NCBI GenBank assembly: GCA_013141495.1
Contig: JABFQV010000002.1
Location: 1 to 64,000 of the forward strand
Origin: Methylotenera sp.
GTDB lineage: Bacteria > Pseudomonadota > Gammaproteobacteria > Burkholderiales > Methylophilaceae
Length of the DNA: 64,000 bases
Direction: 5' to 3'
Shown here in pieces: positions 1 through 12,218 of the stretch. The notes under the pieces are model-generated. The model had not been told where the DNA came from, searched no databases, and saw nothing but the letters and a program-made list of their open reading frames with translations. The position numbers and the translations under genes are program-made. Position 1 is the first letter of the stretch; each line of letters begins with the position of its first letter.

Positions 1-2
1 TC

Positions 3-332
3 GGCATTCGCTTCTCGCTCGACGACTTTGGCACTGGCTACTCCTCACTACAATACTTAAAAAAACTGCCGCTGTACCAACTTAAAATTGATCAATCCTT
101 TGTGCGTGATATTGCCGATGATATCAGTGACCAAGCCATTGTACGCACCATTATTGCCATGGCACAAACGCTAAACCTGAATGTGATCGCCGAAGGCGTT
201 GAAACCGAACAGCAACGCCAATTATTGCAAAGCAACGGTTGCCACACCTACCAAGGCTACTTATTTAGCCAGCCGGTGCCGATTGCTGAGTTTGAGGCGT
301 TGATGAGTCAATTACAAGGCTTGAAGATTTAG
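3..332 (+). CDS. EAL-domain c-di-GMP phosphodiesterase, C-terminal part (truncated at window start)
   Basis: Frame is open from nt 3: [37 protein letters not shown]...[11 protein letters not shown]...[15 protein letters not shown], typical EAL motifs. Confidence 0.93.
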   Translation, partial: GIRFSLDDFGTGYSSLQYLKKLPLYQLKIDQSFVRDIADDISDQAIVRTIIAMAQTLNLNVIAEGVETEQQRQLLQSNGCHTYQGYLFSQPVPIAEFEALMSQLQGLKI

Positions 333-404
333 CTATAGAAATAATTAACCCGGATTTTTGCATTATTTATTTGATGGTTAATCTGGGTTTAAACTAATCA
401 GTGT

Positions 405-2282
405 TTAAAAATAAGACGAGCGGTCAACACCGTTTGCAATCTCTTCTAGTACCTGCAAAAATTCATCGCCATAACGTGTTAACTTGGCTTGACCAACACC
501 ACTGATTTTACCCATTTCTGTCAGGCTGCCCGGGCGGAGATTAAGCATTTCAAGTAGCGTGCTATCATGGAATATGACGTAAGGTGGCACACCTTGCTCT
601 TTAGCCAGTTCGATACGCTTGGCTTTGAGGGCGTGCCATAGTGGGTCGTTGTTTAGCTCGGCGTAAGATTCTTTTGCACGTGCCCCGCGTTCTACTTTGC
701 TGACTTTTCGGTTGCTGACTTCAATATCGCGACGTAGCCAGACTTCAGTCTCACCGCGCAATACAGGGCGAGATGTTTCGCTAAGTCTTAGGCCGCCAAA
801 AGCATCCATATCGGTTTCTAAATAACCCGCTGCGACTAATTGCCGAAAAACACTACTCCACTGCTGGGGTGATATGGCTTTGCCAATGCCAAATGTGCTG
901 AGCTGGTGATGGCGAAACTGTTCAACTTTTGGCGTGGTTTTTCCAAGCAGTACATCGGTGAGATGTACTACACCAAAGCGTTGCCCGGTACGATAAACGC
1001 ATGATAAAGCCATTTGCGCAGGTTGCGTTGCATCCCAAGTATCAACAGGGGTAAGGCAATTGTCACATTGGTCACATTTCCCGTCATGTTGCTCGCCAAA
1101 ATAGCGCAATATGGTTTGGTGACGGCATGTAGTTGACTCACAAAAGCCTAATAATGCATCCAGTTTTTGTCGCTCAACATGTTTACGTTCTTCTGAGGCG
1201 TCGCCACTGTCCAGCATTTTGCGCATGCTGACAACATCGCCTAATCCGTAGGTCATCCAAGCATTGGCTGGCAAACCATCTCGACCGGCACGACCTGTTT
1301 CCTGATAGTAGCCTTCCATGCTTTTGGGTAAATCGAGATGTGCAACAAAGCGTACATTGGGTTTATCAATGCCCATGCCAAACGCAATGGTGGCGACAAT
1401 AATCACGCCTTCTTCGCGTAAAAAACGTCGCTGGTTGGCGTTGCGTATGCTGCTATCTAAACCTGCATGATAGGGCAGGGCATCCCATCCGCGCGATTTT
1501 AGCCAGTCGGCGGTTTCTTCAACTTTACGTCGCGATAAGCAATAGATAATGCCTGCGTCATTCGCATGTTCAGCTTCAAGAAAGGCTTCAAGCTGTTGGC
1601 GTGCGTTGGCTTTTTGTGTGACGCGGTATTGAATGTTAGGGCGATCAAAACTGGAAACAAACTGGCGAGCTTGTTCAAGTTTGAGCCGCTCAACAATTTC
1701 CACTCGCGTAAGTGCATCTGCTGTTGCCGTGAGCGCAATGCGCGGTACTTGTGGAAAGCGCTCATGTAAAACCGTGAGCTTGCGGTATTCTGGGCGAAAG
1801 TCGTGTCCCCATTGCGATACGCAGTGTGCCTCATCAATCGCAAAAAGCGCAATCCCTATGTTGTGTTCTATCTGTTCCAGCAATGATAAAAAACTAGGCA
1901 TGAGCAGTCGCTCGGGCGCTACATAGAGGATTTGTAAATCACCGCGCATCAGTTGTGCTGTAATTGCGCTGGCTTCATGTGTGCTTAAGCTGGAATTTAA
2001 AAATGCAGCCTGCACGCCAAGTTGCTGCAAAGCGTCAACTTGGTCTTGCATCAAGGCAATGAGTGGCGAAACCACAATACCAACCCCATTGCGTAGCAGG
2101 GCTGGCAATTGGTAGCACAGTGACTTGCCACCACCGGTTGGCATCAGCACTAGGGCATCACCACCTGCAACCACATGCTCGACAATGGCTTGCTGTTCAC
2201 CACGAAAAGTAGTGTAGCCAAAGACGTCATGCAGGCATTGATGCGCGGTGAAACTGTGTGTCGATAAGTTTGTAAAAGTCAC
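405..2282 (-). CDS. recQ: ATP-dependent DNA helicase RecQ
   Basis: Helicase motifs [43 protein letters not shown] and HRDC regions at C-terminus; GTG start. Confidence 0.96.
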   Translation of the reverse strand: MTFTNLSTHSFTAHQCLHDVFGYTTFRGEQQAIVEHVVAGGDALVLMPTGGGKSLCYQLPALLRNGVGIVVSPLIALMQDQVDALQQLGVQAAFLNSSLSTHEASAITAQLMRGDLQILYVAPERLLMPSFLSLLEQIEHNIGIALFAIDEAHCVSQWGHDFRPEYRKLTVLHERFPQVPRIALTATADALTRVEIVERLKLEQARQFVSSFDRPNIQYRVTQKANARQQLEAFLEAEHANDAGIIYCLSRRKVEETADWLKSRGWDALPYHAGLDSSIRNANQRRFLREEGVIIVATIAFGMGIDKPNVRFVAHLDLPKSMEGYYQETGRAGRDGLPANAWMTYGLGDVVSMRKMLDSGDASEERKHVERQKLDALLGFCESTTCRHQTILRYFGEQHDGKCDQCDNCLTPVDTWDATQPAQMALSCVYRTGQRFGVVHLTDVLLGKTTPKVEQFRHHQLSTFGIGKAISPQQWSSVFRQLVAAGYLETDMDAFGGLRLSETSRPVLRGETEVWLRRDIEVSNRKVSKVERGARAKESYAELNNDPLWHALKAKRIELAKEQGVPPYVIFHDSTLLEMLNLRPGSLTEMGKISGVGQAKLTRYGDEFLQVLEEIANGVDRSSYF

Positions 2283-2305
2283 TAAAACGCAACGCTAAGC
2301 TAAGC

Positions 2306-3901
2306 TTATTCAACCCCTTGACTTATTAAGTAGTCTTCATAATTACCAGTAAAGTCAATAATTTTGCCTGGCTTAATTTCGATAATACGCGTGGCGATAG
2401 AGCTTACAAACTCACGGTCGTGGCTGACGAAAAACAGCGTGCCTTTATATTTATCGAGTGCGGTATTGAGTGCCTCAATAGACTCCATGTCCATGTGGTT
2501 GGTCGGTTCATCCATGAGCATGACATTGGTTCTTGCCAGCATCATTTTGCCGTATAGCATGCGACCTTTTTCACCACCGGATAATACTTTGACCGATTTT
2601 TTAGTATCGTCACCACCAAATAATAAACGTCCTAGCATGCTGCGCACTACTTGGTCGTCATCACCAGGCTGGCGATAAAGCGACATCCATTCAAACAAGT
2701 CTTCGCCATTTTCAAATTCGTATTCGTGATCTTGTGCAAAGTAGCCGATATTGGCTTTCTCTGCCCATTTAACTTCGCCGTGATTAGGTTGCAGGTCACG
2801 CGCCAGGCAACGTAAAAATGTGGTTTTACCAATACCATTTTCACCAATAATCGCGACTTTTTCACCGGCTTCAAAGATCATATCAACATCATTAAACAAC
2901 GGTTTATCAAAGCCGTGGCTGAGTTTTTTCAACTCAACAGCGTTGCGGTACAGTTTGTCGCGATCGTCAAACTCAAAGCGGATAAACGGATATTGACGGC
3001 TTGAAGGTTTAAATTCCTCAATTTTGATTTTATCAATTTTCTTGGCACGACTGGTCGCCTGCTTCGCTTTTGAGGCATTGGCAGAGAAGCGGCGCACAAA
3101 GTCCTGCAGTTCAGCGACCATCAGTTTGGCTTTATCATTGTCTTTGGTTGCCTGCGCACGTGCGGCAGTGCTGGCTTCCATATAATCATCGTAATTACCT
3201 GGGTAAACCGTAATTTTTCCATAATCCATATCGCAAGTATGCGTACAAACCTGGTTTAAAAAGTGACGGTCATGTGAAATGATAATCATGGTGCAGTCAC
3301 GGTTATTCAGTACATCTTCTAACCAACGAATGGTGTTAATGTCCAAGTTATTGGTAGGTTCATCCAGCAGCAAAATATCCGGGTTAGAGAACAGCGCTTG
3401 CACCAGCAAAACGCGCAATTTCCAACCAGGTGCTACGGCGCTCATTGGGCCGTTGTGTTGCTCAATCGGGATACCTACGCCCATCAAAAGCTCGCCAGCA
3501 CGTGCTTCGGCAGTGTAGCCGTCATATTCCGCAAACACGCCTTCCAGCTCGGCGGCGCGCATGTAGTCATCCTCAGTGGCTTCTAAATTAGCGTAGATCG
3601 CATTTTTTTCTACATTCGCCTTCCACATTTCTTCATGGCCCATCATGACCACATCGAGCACACGTTGATCTTCGTAAGCAAACTGGTCTTGGCGAAGAAA
3701 CGCCATACGCTCATGGCTGTCGATTGAAATATTGCCCGCACTAGGCACTAATTCGCCCGCCAGCACTTTCATGTAAGTGGATTTACCACAGCCATTGGCA
3801 CCGATTAAACCATAGCGATTGTTATCGCCAAATTTAACAGAGACATTTTCAAACAATGGCTTAGCGCCAAATTGCACAGTGATGTTGTTGCTGATTAACA
3901 T
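2306..3901 (-). CDS. ybiT: ABC-F family ATPase, YbiT-like
   Basis: Two ABC domains ([38 protein letters not shown]); strong overall resemblance to E. coli YbiT as remembered. Confidence 0.9.
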   Translation of the reverse strand: MLISNNITVQFGAKPLFENVSVKFGDNNRYGLIGANGCGKSTYMKVLAGELVPSAGNISIDSHERMAFLRQDQFAYEDQRVLDVVMMGHEEMWKANVEKNAIYANLEATEDDYMRAAELEGVFAEYDGYTAEARAGELLMGVGIPIEQHNGPMSAVAPGWKLRVLLVQALFSNPDILLLDEPTNNLDINTIRWLEDVLNNRDCTMIIISHDRHFLNQVCTHTCDMDYGKITVYPGNYDDYMEASTAARAQATKDNDKAKLMVAELQDFVRRFSANASKAKQATSRAKKIDKIKIEEFKPSSRQYPFIRFEFDDRDKLYRNAVELKKLSHGFDKPLFNDVDMIFEAGEKVAIIGENGIGKTTFLRCLARDLQPNHGEVKWAEKANIGYFAQDHEYEFENGEDLFEWMSLYRQPGDDDQVVRSMLGRLLFGGDDTKKSVKVLSGGEKGRMLYGKMMLARTNVMLMDEPTNHMDMESIEALNTALDKYKGTLFFVSHDREFVSSIATRIIEIKPGKIIDFTGNYEDYLISQGVE

Positions 3902-3924
3902 TATTGCTTTTCCTAATTGTATTT

Positions 3925-4087
3925 TTCACCACAGAGCCGCGGAGGCAGACAGGCACAGAGAAAACTAAAATCACGCAACTCGTCATTCTGAGCAAAGCGA
4001 AGAATCCAGCACTTAAGTTAGCATCATGGATTCTTCGCTTTGCTCAGAATGACGAGAGTTCGGTTTTCTCCGCGTCTCTGTGGTGAA
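3925..4087. repeat. Nested palindromic intergenic repeat (outer CACCACAGAG arms, inner 30-bp perfect hairpin)
   Basis: TTCACCACAGAG 3925-3936 pairs with CTCTGTGGTGAA 4076-4087; CTCGTCATTCTGAGCAAAGCGAAGAATCCA 3979-4008 pairs exactly with 4027-4056. Confidence 0.9.
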
Positions 4088-4099
4088 TTGCTTTTATAT

Positions 4100-4702
4100 T
4101 TAAAACTTATTATGTACTACCACTTCATCCATCGCTAATTGCCCGCCGCGCGGCATGGCTTGTTTTAAAGCTTTGCCCACTACCACAAACATGGCTGGCG
4201 TATGATCCGCTGGCAAGTTAAGTAGTTTGGCTACGGCATCAAAGTCAAAGCCATCCATCGGGCAGCTGTCGTAGCCCATTTCTTTGGCTGTCAACATGAT
4301 GTTCATGGCGGCCATGCCACATGAGCGCATCGCTTCATCGCGCTGCACTTGTTCTAAGCCCTCGTAATATTGGCCTATGGCTGGAACGAGATAATCTTGC
4401 ACCGGCTTGGGTGCGTTTACCCAATAGCGTTCAGGTTGTTTTGCCCATGCTTTTAAATCTGCGGTCAGCACGATCAGCAATGAAGCTTCTTCAACCTGTG
4501 CCTGATCCCAACTCACGTTACGAATTTCTTTGCGAAGCGCAGGATCGTCCACTACGACAAAGCGCCAGTTTTGAATATTAAAAGCTGTGGGTGACAGCAT
4601 TGCCAATGACATGAGTTTGGCAATTTCTTGTTGCGTCATTTTATGCGTGGGGTCATACGCCTTGACTGAGCGTCGTTCTACAATGGCTTGGCTAACAATC
4701 AT
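4100..4702 (-). CDS. Nitroreductase family protein
   Basis: RRSVKAYDPTHKMT..., AMLSPTAFNIQNWRFVVV, GYDSCPMDGFD; translationally coupled (ATGA) to the upstream GreA/B-like gene. Confidence 0.88.
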   Translation of the reverse strand: MIVSQAIVERRSVKAYDPTHKMTQQEIAKLMSLAMLSPTAFNIQNWRFVVVDDPALRKEIRNVSWDQAQVEEASLLIVLTADLKAWAKQPERYWVNAPKPVQDYLVPAIGQYYEGLEQVQRDEAMRSCGMAAMNIMLTAKEMGYDSCPMDGFDFDAVAKLLNLPADHTPAMFVVVGKALKQAMPRGGQLAMDEVVVHNKF

Positions 4703-5202
4703 GATTCGTAGTGGATATCCAAAATTTCTAAAGTAATGTCACCAACAGGACGTTGCCAAGTGACGGTGTCGCCAATTTTTTGACCCAGCAAAGCTTTTGC
4801 TAACGGTGAAACCCAGCTGACTTTGTTGATGGTGGCATCAGCTTCATCCTCACCTACGACGTGAAATGTATGCTGAGCACCTTCGCCATCCTTCACCTCA
4901 ACTGTTGCACCAAACAACACCGTTTCGTGGCTTTGTGTTTTAGGGTCAACCAATATGGCTGAATCTAGCCGTGCACGCACATAACGCAAATCACGCTCAA
5001 TTTCAGCAATTTTGTCTTTACCAAAGGTGTCTTCGGTCGTGTCTTTTAGGGTGTCCAGTTGCGCTAATAGTGACTCTTCAAGCGTTTGTAGCTCCAGTGC
5101 GCCTGTGGGTGTCACGTAATTAGGATGCTCGCTAATGGGACGCTCGACAATATCGTCGCCAGCTTGCTCAAATCTTTCTTCATTTACAAATGCACGACTC
5201 AT
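4699..5202 (-). CDS. GreA/GreB-family transcription elongation factor-like protein
   Basis: Start reassigned to MSRAFVNEERFEQ (AGGAG upstream), shorter than the ORF track; C-terminal GreA/GreB-like domain (VLFGATVEVKDGEGAQHTFHVVGEDEAD...SPLAKALLGQKIGDTV). Confidence 0.8.
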   Translation of the reverse strand: MSRAFVNEERFEQAGDDIVERPISEHPNYVTPTGALELQTLEESLLAQLDTLKDTTEDTFGKDKIAEIERDLRYVRARLDSAILVDPKTQSHETVLFGATVEVKDGEGAQHTFHVVGEDEADATINKVSWVSPLAKALLGQKIGDTVTWQRPVGDITLEILDIHYES

Positions 5203-5215
5203 AGATGATCTCCTG

Positions 5216-6823
5216 TTATTCCCACTCAATGGTTGCTGGCGGTTTGCCTGAAACGTCATAAACCACGCGGTTAATCCCGCGCACTTCATTGATAATGCGA
5301 TTAGAAACGCGACCTAAAAGCGCGTATGGCAGTTCTGCCCAATGCGCGGTCATAAAGTCACTGGTGACTACGGCGCGTAATGCCACCACGTAATCATAAG
5401 TACGGCCGTCGCCCATTACGCCGACTGACTTAACGGGTAAAAATACCGTAAATGCCTGGCTGGTAAGTTCGTACCAAGTTTTACCAGTGACATCATCTTT
5501 AGTGTTGCGTAGCTCTTCAATAAAAATTGCGTCTGCACGGCGTAGTAAATCTGCAAAGTCTTTTTTAACTTCACCTAAAATACGCACGCCCAAACCAGGG
5601 CCGGGAAAAGGGTGGCGATATACCATGTCCGGTGGCAAGCCCAGCGCCACACCAAGCTCACGCACTTCATCTTTAAATAGGTCGCGTAGTGGCTCCAACA
5701 GTTTTAAGCCTAAGGTTTCTGGCAACCCACCCACGTTGTGGTGACTTTTAATGGTGACGGCTTTTTTGGATTTCGCGCCGCCTGATTCAATCACGTCAGG
5801 GTAAATTGTACCCTGCGCTAAAAAGGTTGCCCCTTTATGCCCACCGTTCCCCGCTTTAAGCTTGGCGGCTTCGGCTTTAAATACTTCTACAAATTCGCGA
5901 CCGATAATTTTGCGTTTGGCTTCAGGCTCACTCACACCTGCCAAATGCCCCATAAATTGGTCGGTAGCGTCCACGCGAATAACGTTTACATGTAAGCGCC
6001 CAGCGAACATATCCATCACCATGTCGCCTTCATTCAAGCGCAATAAACCATGATCCACAAATACGCAAGTGAGCTGGTCGCCAATCGCTCGATGAATAAG
6101 CGCTGCGGCAACGCTTGAGTCAACGCCGCCTGATAAGCCTAAAATCACTTCTTCATCACCCACTTGGGCTTTAATTTTAGCCACAGCCTCAGTAATGTAA
6201 TCGCCCATAATCCAGTCTGGGTTTGCACCGCAAATGTCTAACACAAAGCGGTTGAGCATCGCCTGACCTTGCTTGGTGTGCGTCACTTCAGGGTGAAACT
6301 GCACTGCATAAAATTTGCGTGTTTCATCTGCCATTGCCGCGACAGGCGTCGTTTCGTTACTGGCAATCACTTTAAAGCCGGCAGGTAATTCAGTTACCTT
6401 GTCGCCGTGGCTCATCCACACATCAAGCAAACCGTGACCTTGGGCATTGGTGTTGTCTTGAATGTCGCGGAATAGGGCAGAGTGACCATGCGCGCGCACT
6501 GCAGCATAACCAAACTCACGTTTATGCCCAGCCTCGACCTTGCCGCCGAGTTGTTGCGCCATGGTTTGCATGCCATAACAAATGCCCAATACCGGCACGC
6601 CGAGTTCGAATACCGCTTGCGGCGCTTTGTCTGTTTCTTCTTCATACACGCTGGCATGACTACCTGAAAGAATAATGCCGTCAGCGCCAAAGTTGCGCAC
6701 AAAGTCGTCAGAGACTTCACATGAGTGAATTTCGCAATACACATGCGCCTCACGCACGCGGCGTGCGATGAGTTGAGTCACTTGGGAACCGAAGTCGAGT
6801 ATAAGGATTTTTGAATGAGACAT
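5216..6823 (-). CDS. guaA: GMP synthase (glutamine-hydrolysing)
   Basis: GATase motif GICYGMQ, PP-loop [12 protein letters not shown]-terminal [31 protein letters not shown]. Confidence 0.98.
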   Translation of the reverse strand: MSHSKILILDFGSQVTQLIARRVREAHVYCEIHSCEVSDDFVRNFGADGIILSGSHASVYEEETDKAPQAVFELGVPVLGICYGMQTMAQQLGGKVEAGHKREFGYAAVRAHGHSALFRDIQDNTNAQGHGLLDVWMSHGDKVTELPAGFKVIASNETTPVAAMADETRKFYAVQFHPEVTHTKQGQAMLNRFVLDICGANPDWIMGDYITEAVAKIKAQVGDEEVILGLSGGVDSSVAAALIHRAIGDQLTCVFVDHGLLRLNEGDMVMDMFAGRLHVNVIRVDATDQFMGHLAGVSEPEAKRKIIGREFVEVFKAEAAKLKAGNGGHKGATFLAQGTIYPDVIESGGAKSKKAVTIKSHHNVGGLPETLGLKLLEPLRDLFKDEVRELGVALGLPPDMVYRHPFPGPGLGVRILGEVKKDFADLLRRADAIFIEELRNTKDDVTGKTWYELTSQAFTVFLPVKSVGVMGDGRTYDYVVALRAVVTSDFMTAHWAELPYALLGRVSNRIINEVRGINRVVYDVSGKPPATIEWE

Positions 6824-6840
6824 TTTTTAGCCGTAAAATG

Positions 6841-6894
6841 CACAGAGAACACAGCCTCAGAGTTTTTGATTTCTCTGATGTTGTGTTCTCTGTG
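6841..6894. repeat. Palindromic repeat between guaB and guaA
   Basis: CACAGAGAACACA 6841-6853 is the exact reverse complement of TGTGTTCTCTGTG 6882-6894, with a further TCAGAG...CTCTGA inner stem. Confidence 0.85.
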
Positions 6895-6917
6895 GCTAGA
6901 GTTAATATTTAAGTGAA

Positions 6918-8405
<1,488 letters not shown>

Positions 8406-8593
8406 TTATACAGAGATATGAGCGAGTTAGCGAGAGTGGGGCGATATTTTTGTTAACATTTGTCAATGCCAGTCAGTCACCTCAATGCTAGTAAGGCGTA
8501 TGAGGGTTGTTACCGCACGTGATAAGTGCGCAACACTTGCTTGTAACTGAGATAGGTCATAATATGTACAAAATGTGTGAAAAAGGATCCGGT

Positions 8594-9112
8594 ATGAAAA
8601 TTCGCTTGTTATTGCTGTCAGTTGCAATGTTGCCTATGCTGGCAAATGCTGATATTTACAAATGGAAAGATAAAGACGGTAGTGTGCGTTATAGTGATGT
8701 GCCGCCGGCATCTAATGTGAAGCAAGAGCCGATGCAGGGAAAAAAGTTACCTAAAGCCACAGGTGATGCACCGCTATCTGCAGTTGAGGGAGACGTCACA
8801 ACTGCAATTAACCGAGGTAAAGCGGCAGTAGTAAAAGAGCCTGCGGATAAAGCGCCACTAACTAAAGAAGAGGCTGCTGCCAAACGTGCTAAAGATGCTG
8901 AAGCACAAAAAAAAGCAGATGAAGCAAAGCAGGCAGACTTAAAACTTAAGCTTGAAAACTGCAAGGCATCTAAGTCAAATTTAGCGACTTATATCAATGG
9001 TGGCCGAATTGCTAAAACGAATGAAAATGGTGAGCGTGTATATTTGGGTGATGATGAAATCAACCAAGGTAAGCTTGATGCACAAAAAGATGTTGAAAAG
9101 TATTGTGACTAG
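8594..9112 (+). CDS. DUF4124-domain periplasmic protein
   Basis: Start reassigned to MKIRLLLLSVAMLPMLANADIYKWKDKDGSVRYSDVPP (signal peptide plus DUF4124-like IYKWKDKDGSVRYSD). Confidence 0.8.
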   Translation: MKIRLLLLSVAMLPMLANADIYKWKDKDGSVRYSDVPPASNVKQEPMQGKKLPKATGDAPLSAVEGDVTTAINRGKAAVVKEPADKAPLTKEEAAAKRAKDAEAQKKADEAKQADLKLKLENCKASKSNLATYINGGRIAKTNENGERVYLGDDEINQGKLDAQKDVEKYCD

Positions 9113-9230
9113 TTCAACTAAAGAGCGTGCTTTATCTGCATCATTTCAACGCAATTTTAGTTGGTATCGCTTGGGCGATTGCCTAACTCGTAAGCATCAA
9201 TTTACCAGCCTGCGCGAACATTTATCCTGA

Positions 9231-9818
9231 TTACTTCTCATTGCCTAAAGCGCGCCGATATTGTTCCAGCTTGGCTTCGTAATCTTCTGCATCACCATAA
9301 TCCAAAAATCGCGCATAACGCGAATGCGTGCTTAAAATCTTTCTGGCGTGTTTAATCGGGCAAAAATATTGCTCGGTTCGCCCTACAATTTCACTGATAT
9401 AAGCAATCATCCCGGTACCGTAAGCGCAATAAGTGCAGTGGAATTTTTCAATAAAGTTAAGGTAACTCAGTTGTTGCCTATCAAAAATAATGTAGTCACC
9501 CCGGCGTACCTTTTTAATACCATAAATTGGAAAGCAGGTGAGTTGATAAAACGTAATAAAAATGTCGGTAATGATTAGCGGAATAATCATGGCGTAAATG
9601 ATAGGGCCGGTAATTAGATTTTGCGGGCGATCGGTAATCAACCAGCGGAAAAAATTTCTTTTAAGCCTGCGGTGTGTTTCTTTAATGGATTGCTCAAACT
9701 CGACTCGTTTACCTTTGATTTGAAAAAACATGGTGGACGGCTGTTCACTTAGCGCGGTACGTAAGTCATCTTCAAGCGCTGTGATTTGGTCTAGTAACTG
9801 TTGAATGCGATCGTTCAT
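9231..9818 (-). CDS. Conserved hypothetical membrane protein
   Basis: Start reassigned to MNDRIQQLLDQITALEDDL; central hydrophobic segment and HCTYCAYGTG cysteine motif. Confidence 0.7.
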   Translation of the reverse strand: MNDRIQQLLDQITALEDDLRTALSEQPSTMFFQIKGKRVEFEQSIKETHRRLKRNFFRWLITDRPQNLITGPIIYAMIIPLIITDIFITFYQLTCFPIYGIKKVRRGDYIIFDRQQLSYLNFIEKFHCTYCAYGTGMIAYISEIVGRTEQYFCPIKHARKILSTHSRYARFLDYGDAEDYEAKLEQYRRALGNEK

Positions 9819-10041
9819 GTTAAACCCATTGTGATGACTGAGGGTGTAAGTATAACGGCATATGACCAAGCATTACGCCTAATAGTATTGCATGGTTGAT
9901 TTGGATTGATTGACCTGCAACATTTAATTGAATATTGATAACCCATGGTGGATGGTTGAAGCTAATCTGCCAATATCTTCTGCTACCCAACGATAAAACC
10001 TATCATTAACTACGCCTGTATAACGCTACGTTTTTTAATGA

Positions 10042-11379
10042 TTATTTACTTTGAAAAAAGCCTTTTAATCTATCCACCGCCCCGCCTGCTTTAATACCCA
10101 AGCTAGTACCAACCCCTGGCCCTAAAATGGCGGTCCCTGCAATGGCTCCAGCCATTGCCGCTTTGGAAGGTAATACCACTGGGTTACTTAAAGTGCCCGA
10201 AACTTCAAGTGGAATCGCCACCAAGCTCACGCTATGCTTTAGCTCAACCTGTGCAATCCCATCTAGCTCTTTATTTGGTTTTATTTTAACCTGCCCAGTG
10301 GCAGTTAATAAGCCAGAGCTTATTTTAAGATCACGCAGATTATGCTGCCGGCCCCTCATGCTAAATAAACCTGAAAACTCATTAAATTCGGTTTCAGCGT
10401 TGCCTGTATCTTGCTTTACTAACAAGCTCGCTACCTTTACCAAATCCAAGCCATGCAATACACCGTTATTTACGCTAAATCTAAAATCTGCCTGCATGTT
10501 ATCTATCAGTGCGGTGGCCTCTTTTGCACTGCTAGAAAAATCACCGTGACTAAGTAAGCTACCACTTAAATAAACAGCCTTGCTCACCATGCGGCTGGGC
10601 TCTTTTACTGATAAGTTATGTACTTTTAATTTGCCGCTTGTGCGCCAGTTTTTATCCCAAGACACCATTGCATTGCCTGTCAACTTACCCTTATAAAGGT
10701 CAATGTTGATATTGGGAATCTCTAATCGATTACCTGTTATCTGCATTTCAATTTGCGCCTTATCAATCACTAAAGGCAATCCTATTGGCAAAAGCAATTT
10801 ATCTGCTTGCACTAATATCAAATAATCACCACCCTTAGGCGTTACATCAGCTTTCAGCGCGCCATCGGCCGTTTCTAATTTTGCTGATGTCAATACATTC
10901 GCATTTGTGAAATCAGCATCCAAGTTAACATGGGGCAGCTTCATATCGGGCCAATCGAACTGTAGCGCATCAACCTTAACATTACGAATATTGATAGTGG
11001 CTACATCGCTATTATCCGATGGCTTACTAGATAAGGTAGATATAAGCGCCACAGCCGCCTGTTTGATAATAGGCTTGCTCACATTTAAATCAATTACTTT
11101 GGTTGCAGAAAACAAGGTAGTTAAGCTTGGAACCACCACAATCTGCGCTACCTTTATTTCTTGGAACTTACCAAGGGTAATGTCATTTACCACCACTCGT
11201 GGGCTAGGTAGCAATAACCAATGCCCAGAAGCAATCGTCACCGGCACCCCTAGCTTTTCACTTGCCATACCTTCAACTTTATTTAGATAAGATTGTGTGG
11301 GAATGAAAAAAGGTAAGAAAATCAATAAGCTAATTACAGCAGATGACCAAATTGATATTTTTTTGATATTTTTCGTCAA
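10042..11379 (-). CDS. AsmA-family-like protein
   Basis: N-terminal TM, repetitive AsmA-like beta-rich sequence, C-terminal GILGPGVGTSLGIKAGGAVDRLKGFF-like tail. Track start 11478 would overlap the tRNA; TTG at 11379 (TTGACGAAAAATATC) preferred. Confidence 0.7.
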   Translation of the reverse strand: MTKNIKKISIWSSAVISLLIFLPFFIPTQSYLNKVEGMASEKLGVPVTIASGHWLLLPSPRVVVNDITLGKFQEIKVAQIVVVPSLTTLFSATKVIDLNVSKPIIKQAAVALISTLSSKPSDNSDVATINIRNVKVDALQFDWPDMKLPHVNLDADFTNANVLTSAKLETADGALKADVTPKGGDYLILVQADKLLLPIGLPLVIDKAQIEMQITGNRLEIPNINIDLYKGKLTGNAMVSWDKNWRTSGKLKVHNLSVKEPSRMVSKAVYLSGSLLSHGDFSSSAKEATALIDNMQADFRFSVNNGVLHGLDLVKVASLLVKQDTGNAETEFNEFSGLFSMRGRQHNLRDLKISSGLLTATGQVKIKPNKELDGIAQVELKHSVSLVAIPLEVSGTLSNPVVLPSKAAMAGAIAGTAILGPGVGTSLGIKAGGAVDRLKGFFQSK

Positions 11380-11451
11380 AATAATCCTAAAAAATGTTGA
11401 GTAGTGATTGACCGAATCCCGCTTAGTCAGTATTATAGCGCCTTCACCAAT

Positions 11452-11527
11452 TCCTCGATAGCTCAGTTGGTAGAGCAACGGACTGTTAATCCGTGTGTCC
11501 CTGGTTCGAGCCCAGGTCGAGGAGCCA
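11452..11527 (+). tRNA. tRNA-Asn(GTT)
   Basis: Full cloverleaf TCCTCGATAGCTCAGTTGGTAGAGCAACGGACTGTTAATCCGTGTGTCCCTGGTTCGAGCCCAGGTCGAGGAGCCA, anticodon GTT, encoded CCA. Confidence 0.97.
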
Positions 11528-11534
11528 AGAATTT

Positions 11535-11561
11535 AAGCCCTGCAGCGATGCGGGGCTTTTT
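11535..11561 (+). terminator. Intrinsic terminator after tRNA-Asn
   Basis: AAGCCCTGCAGCGATGCGGGGCTTTTT hairpin plus T tract. Confidence 0.75.
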
Positions 11562-11681
11562 CTATTGTACTGTTGAATTGAAGTGTTCTTATGCGCATCA
11601 AAATAGACAGGGATTTGTACGTAATACCTTCAGCGAGGCTTGATCTCGGTAGGTTTCAACTAAATGTAAGGAGCAATACCC

Positions 11682-12218
11682 GTGACCAACGCACAACGCA
11701 GAGCACTCAATCGCATGGCTGAAATGAATTCACCAAGTAACGAGAGTAAGCCTGAGCCCACGCACAGCAACGCATTCTGTCCGCATGAGGCTGGCGCGTA
11801 TTATCTTGTAACAGTGGGGACTGTCAGCAAGATTATCCAGCGATTAACCATGGAAATGGAGCCTCCCGTTCACACCTACGCCATCACCACTATTCATTTT
11901 GAACAAGATCCCGATACTGGCAGGTGGGTCTGGTTTGATGGTAAGGAGAAGCTATCCCCGCGCAAAAACCAGGATAGTTGGCGTATTGGCAATAAGAAGT
12001 TATATGACACACGCGAAAGCGCCGAGGCTGAACTTCAGCACTTGATGGCTAAAAATGGGGACCGGGTGACCAAAGTGCATGACCTGCCAGATGATTTGAC
12101 TAAACTGAAAAAGATTCGTAGTGCCCACCATCCAGACCGCAATAACCCCGATTCTGACCATGATCTCTACCAGGCGGTTATCGAGAAAATTGACAGGATG
12201 CGTGCGGTAAGTGTGTGA
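11682..12218 (+). CDS. Hypothetical protein with C-terminal J-domain-like HPD motif
   Basis: Spacing and AAGGAG upstream of GTG start; C-terminus LKKIRSAHHPDRNNPDSDHDLYQAVIEKIDRMR resembles J-domain helix II, HPD loop and helix III. Confidence 0.65.
   Translation: MTNAQRRALNRMAEMNSPSNESKPEPTHSNAFCPHEAGAYYLVTVGTVSKIIQRLTMEMEPPVHTYAITTIHFEQDPDTGRWVWFDGKEKLSPRKNQDSWRIGNKKLYDTRESAEAELQHLMAKNGDRVTKVHDLPDDLTKLKKIRSAHHPDRNNPDSDHDLYQAVIEKIDRMRAVSV

Noticed and set aside
1499-1926. ORFs antisense or out of frame inside recQ
   Set aside because: Shadow ORFs within a clear recQ coding frame; no domain or RBS support
3904-4086. 60-aa ORF in the guaA-side spacer
   Set aside because: Consists of the nested inverted repeat; no protein-like features
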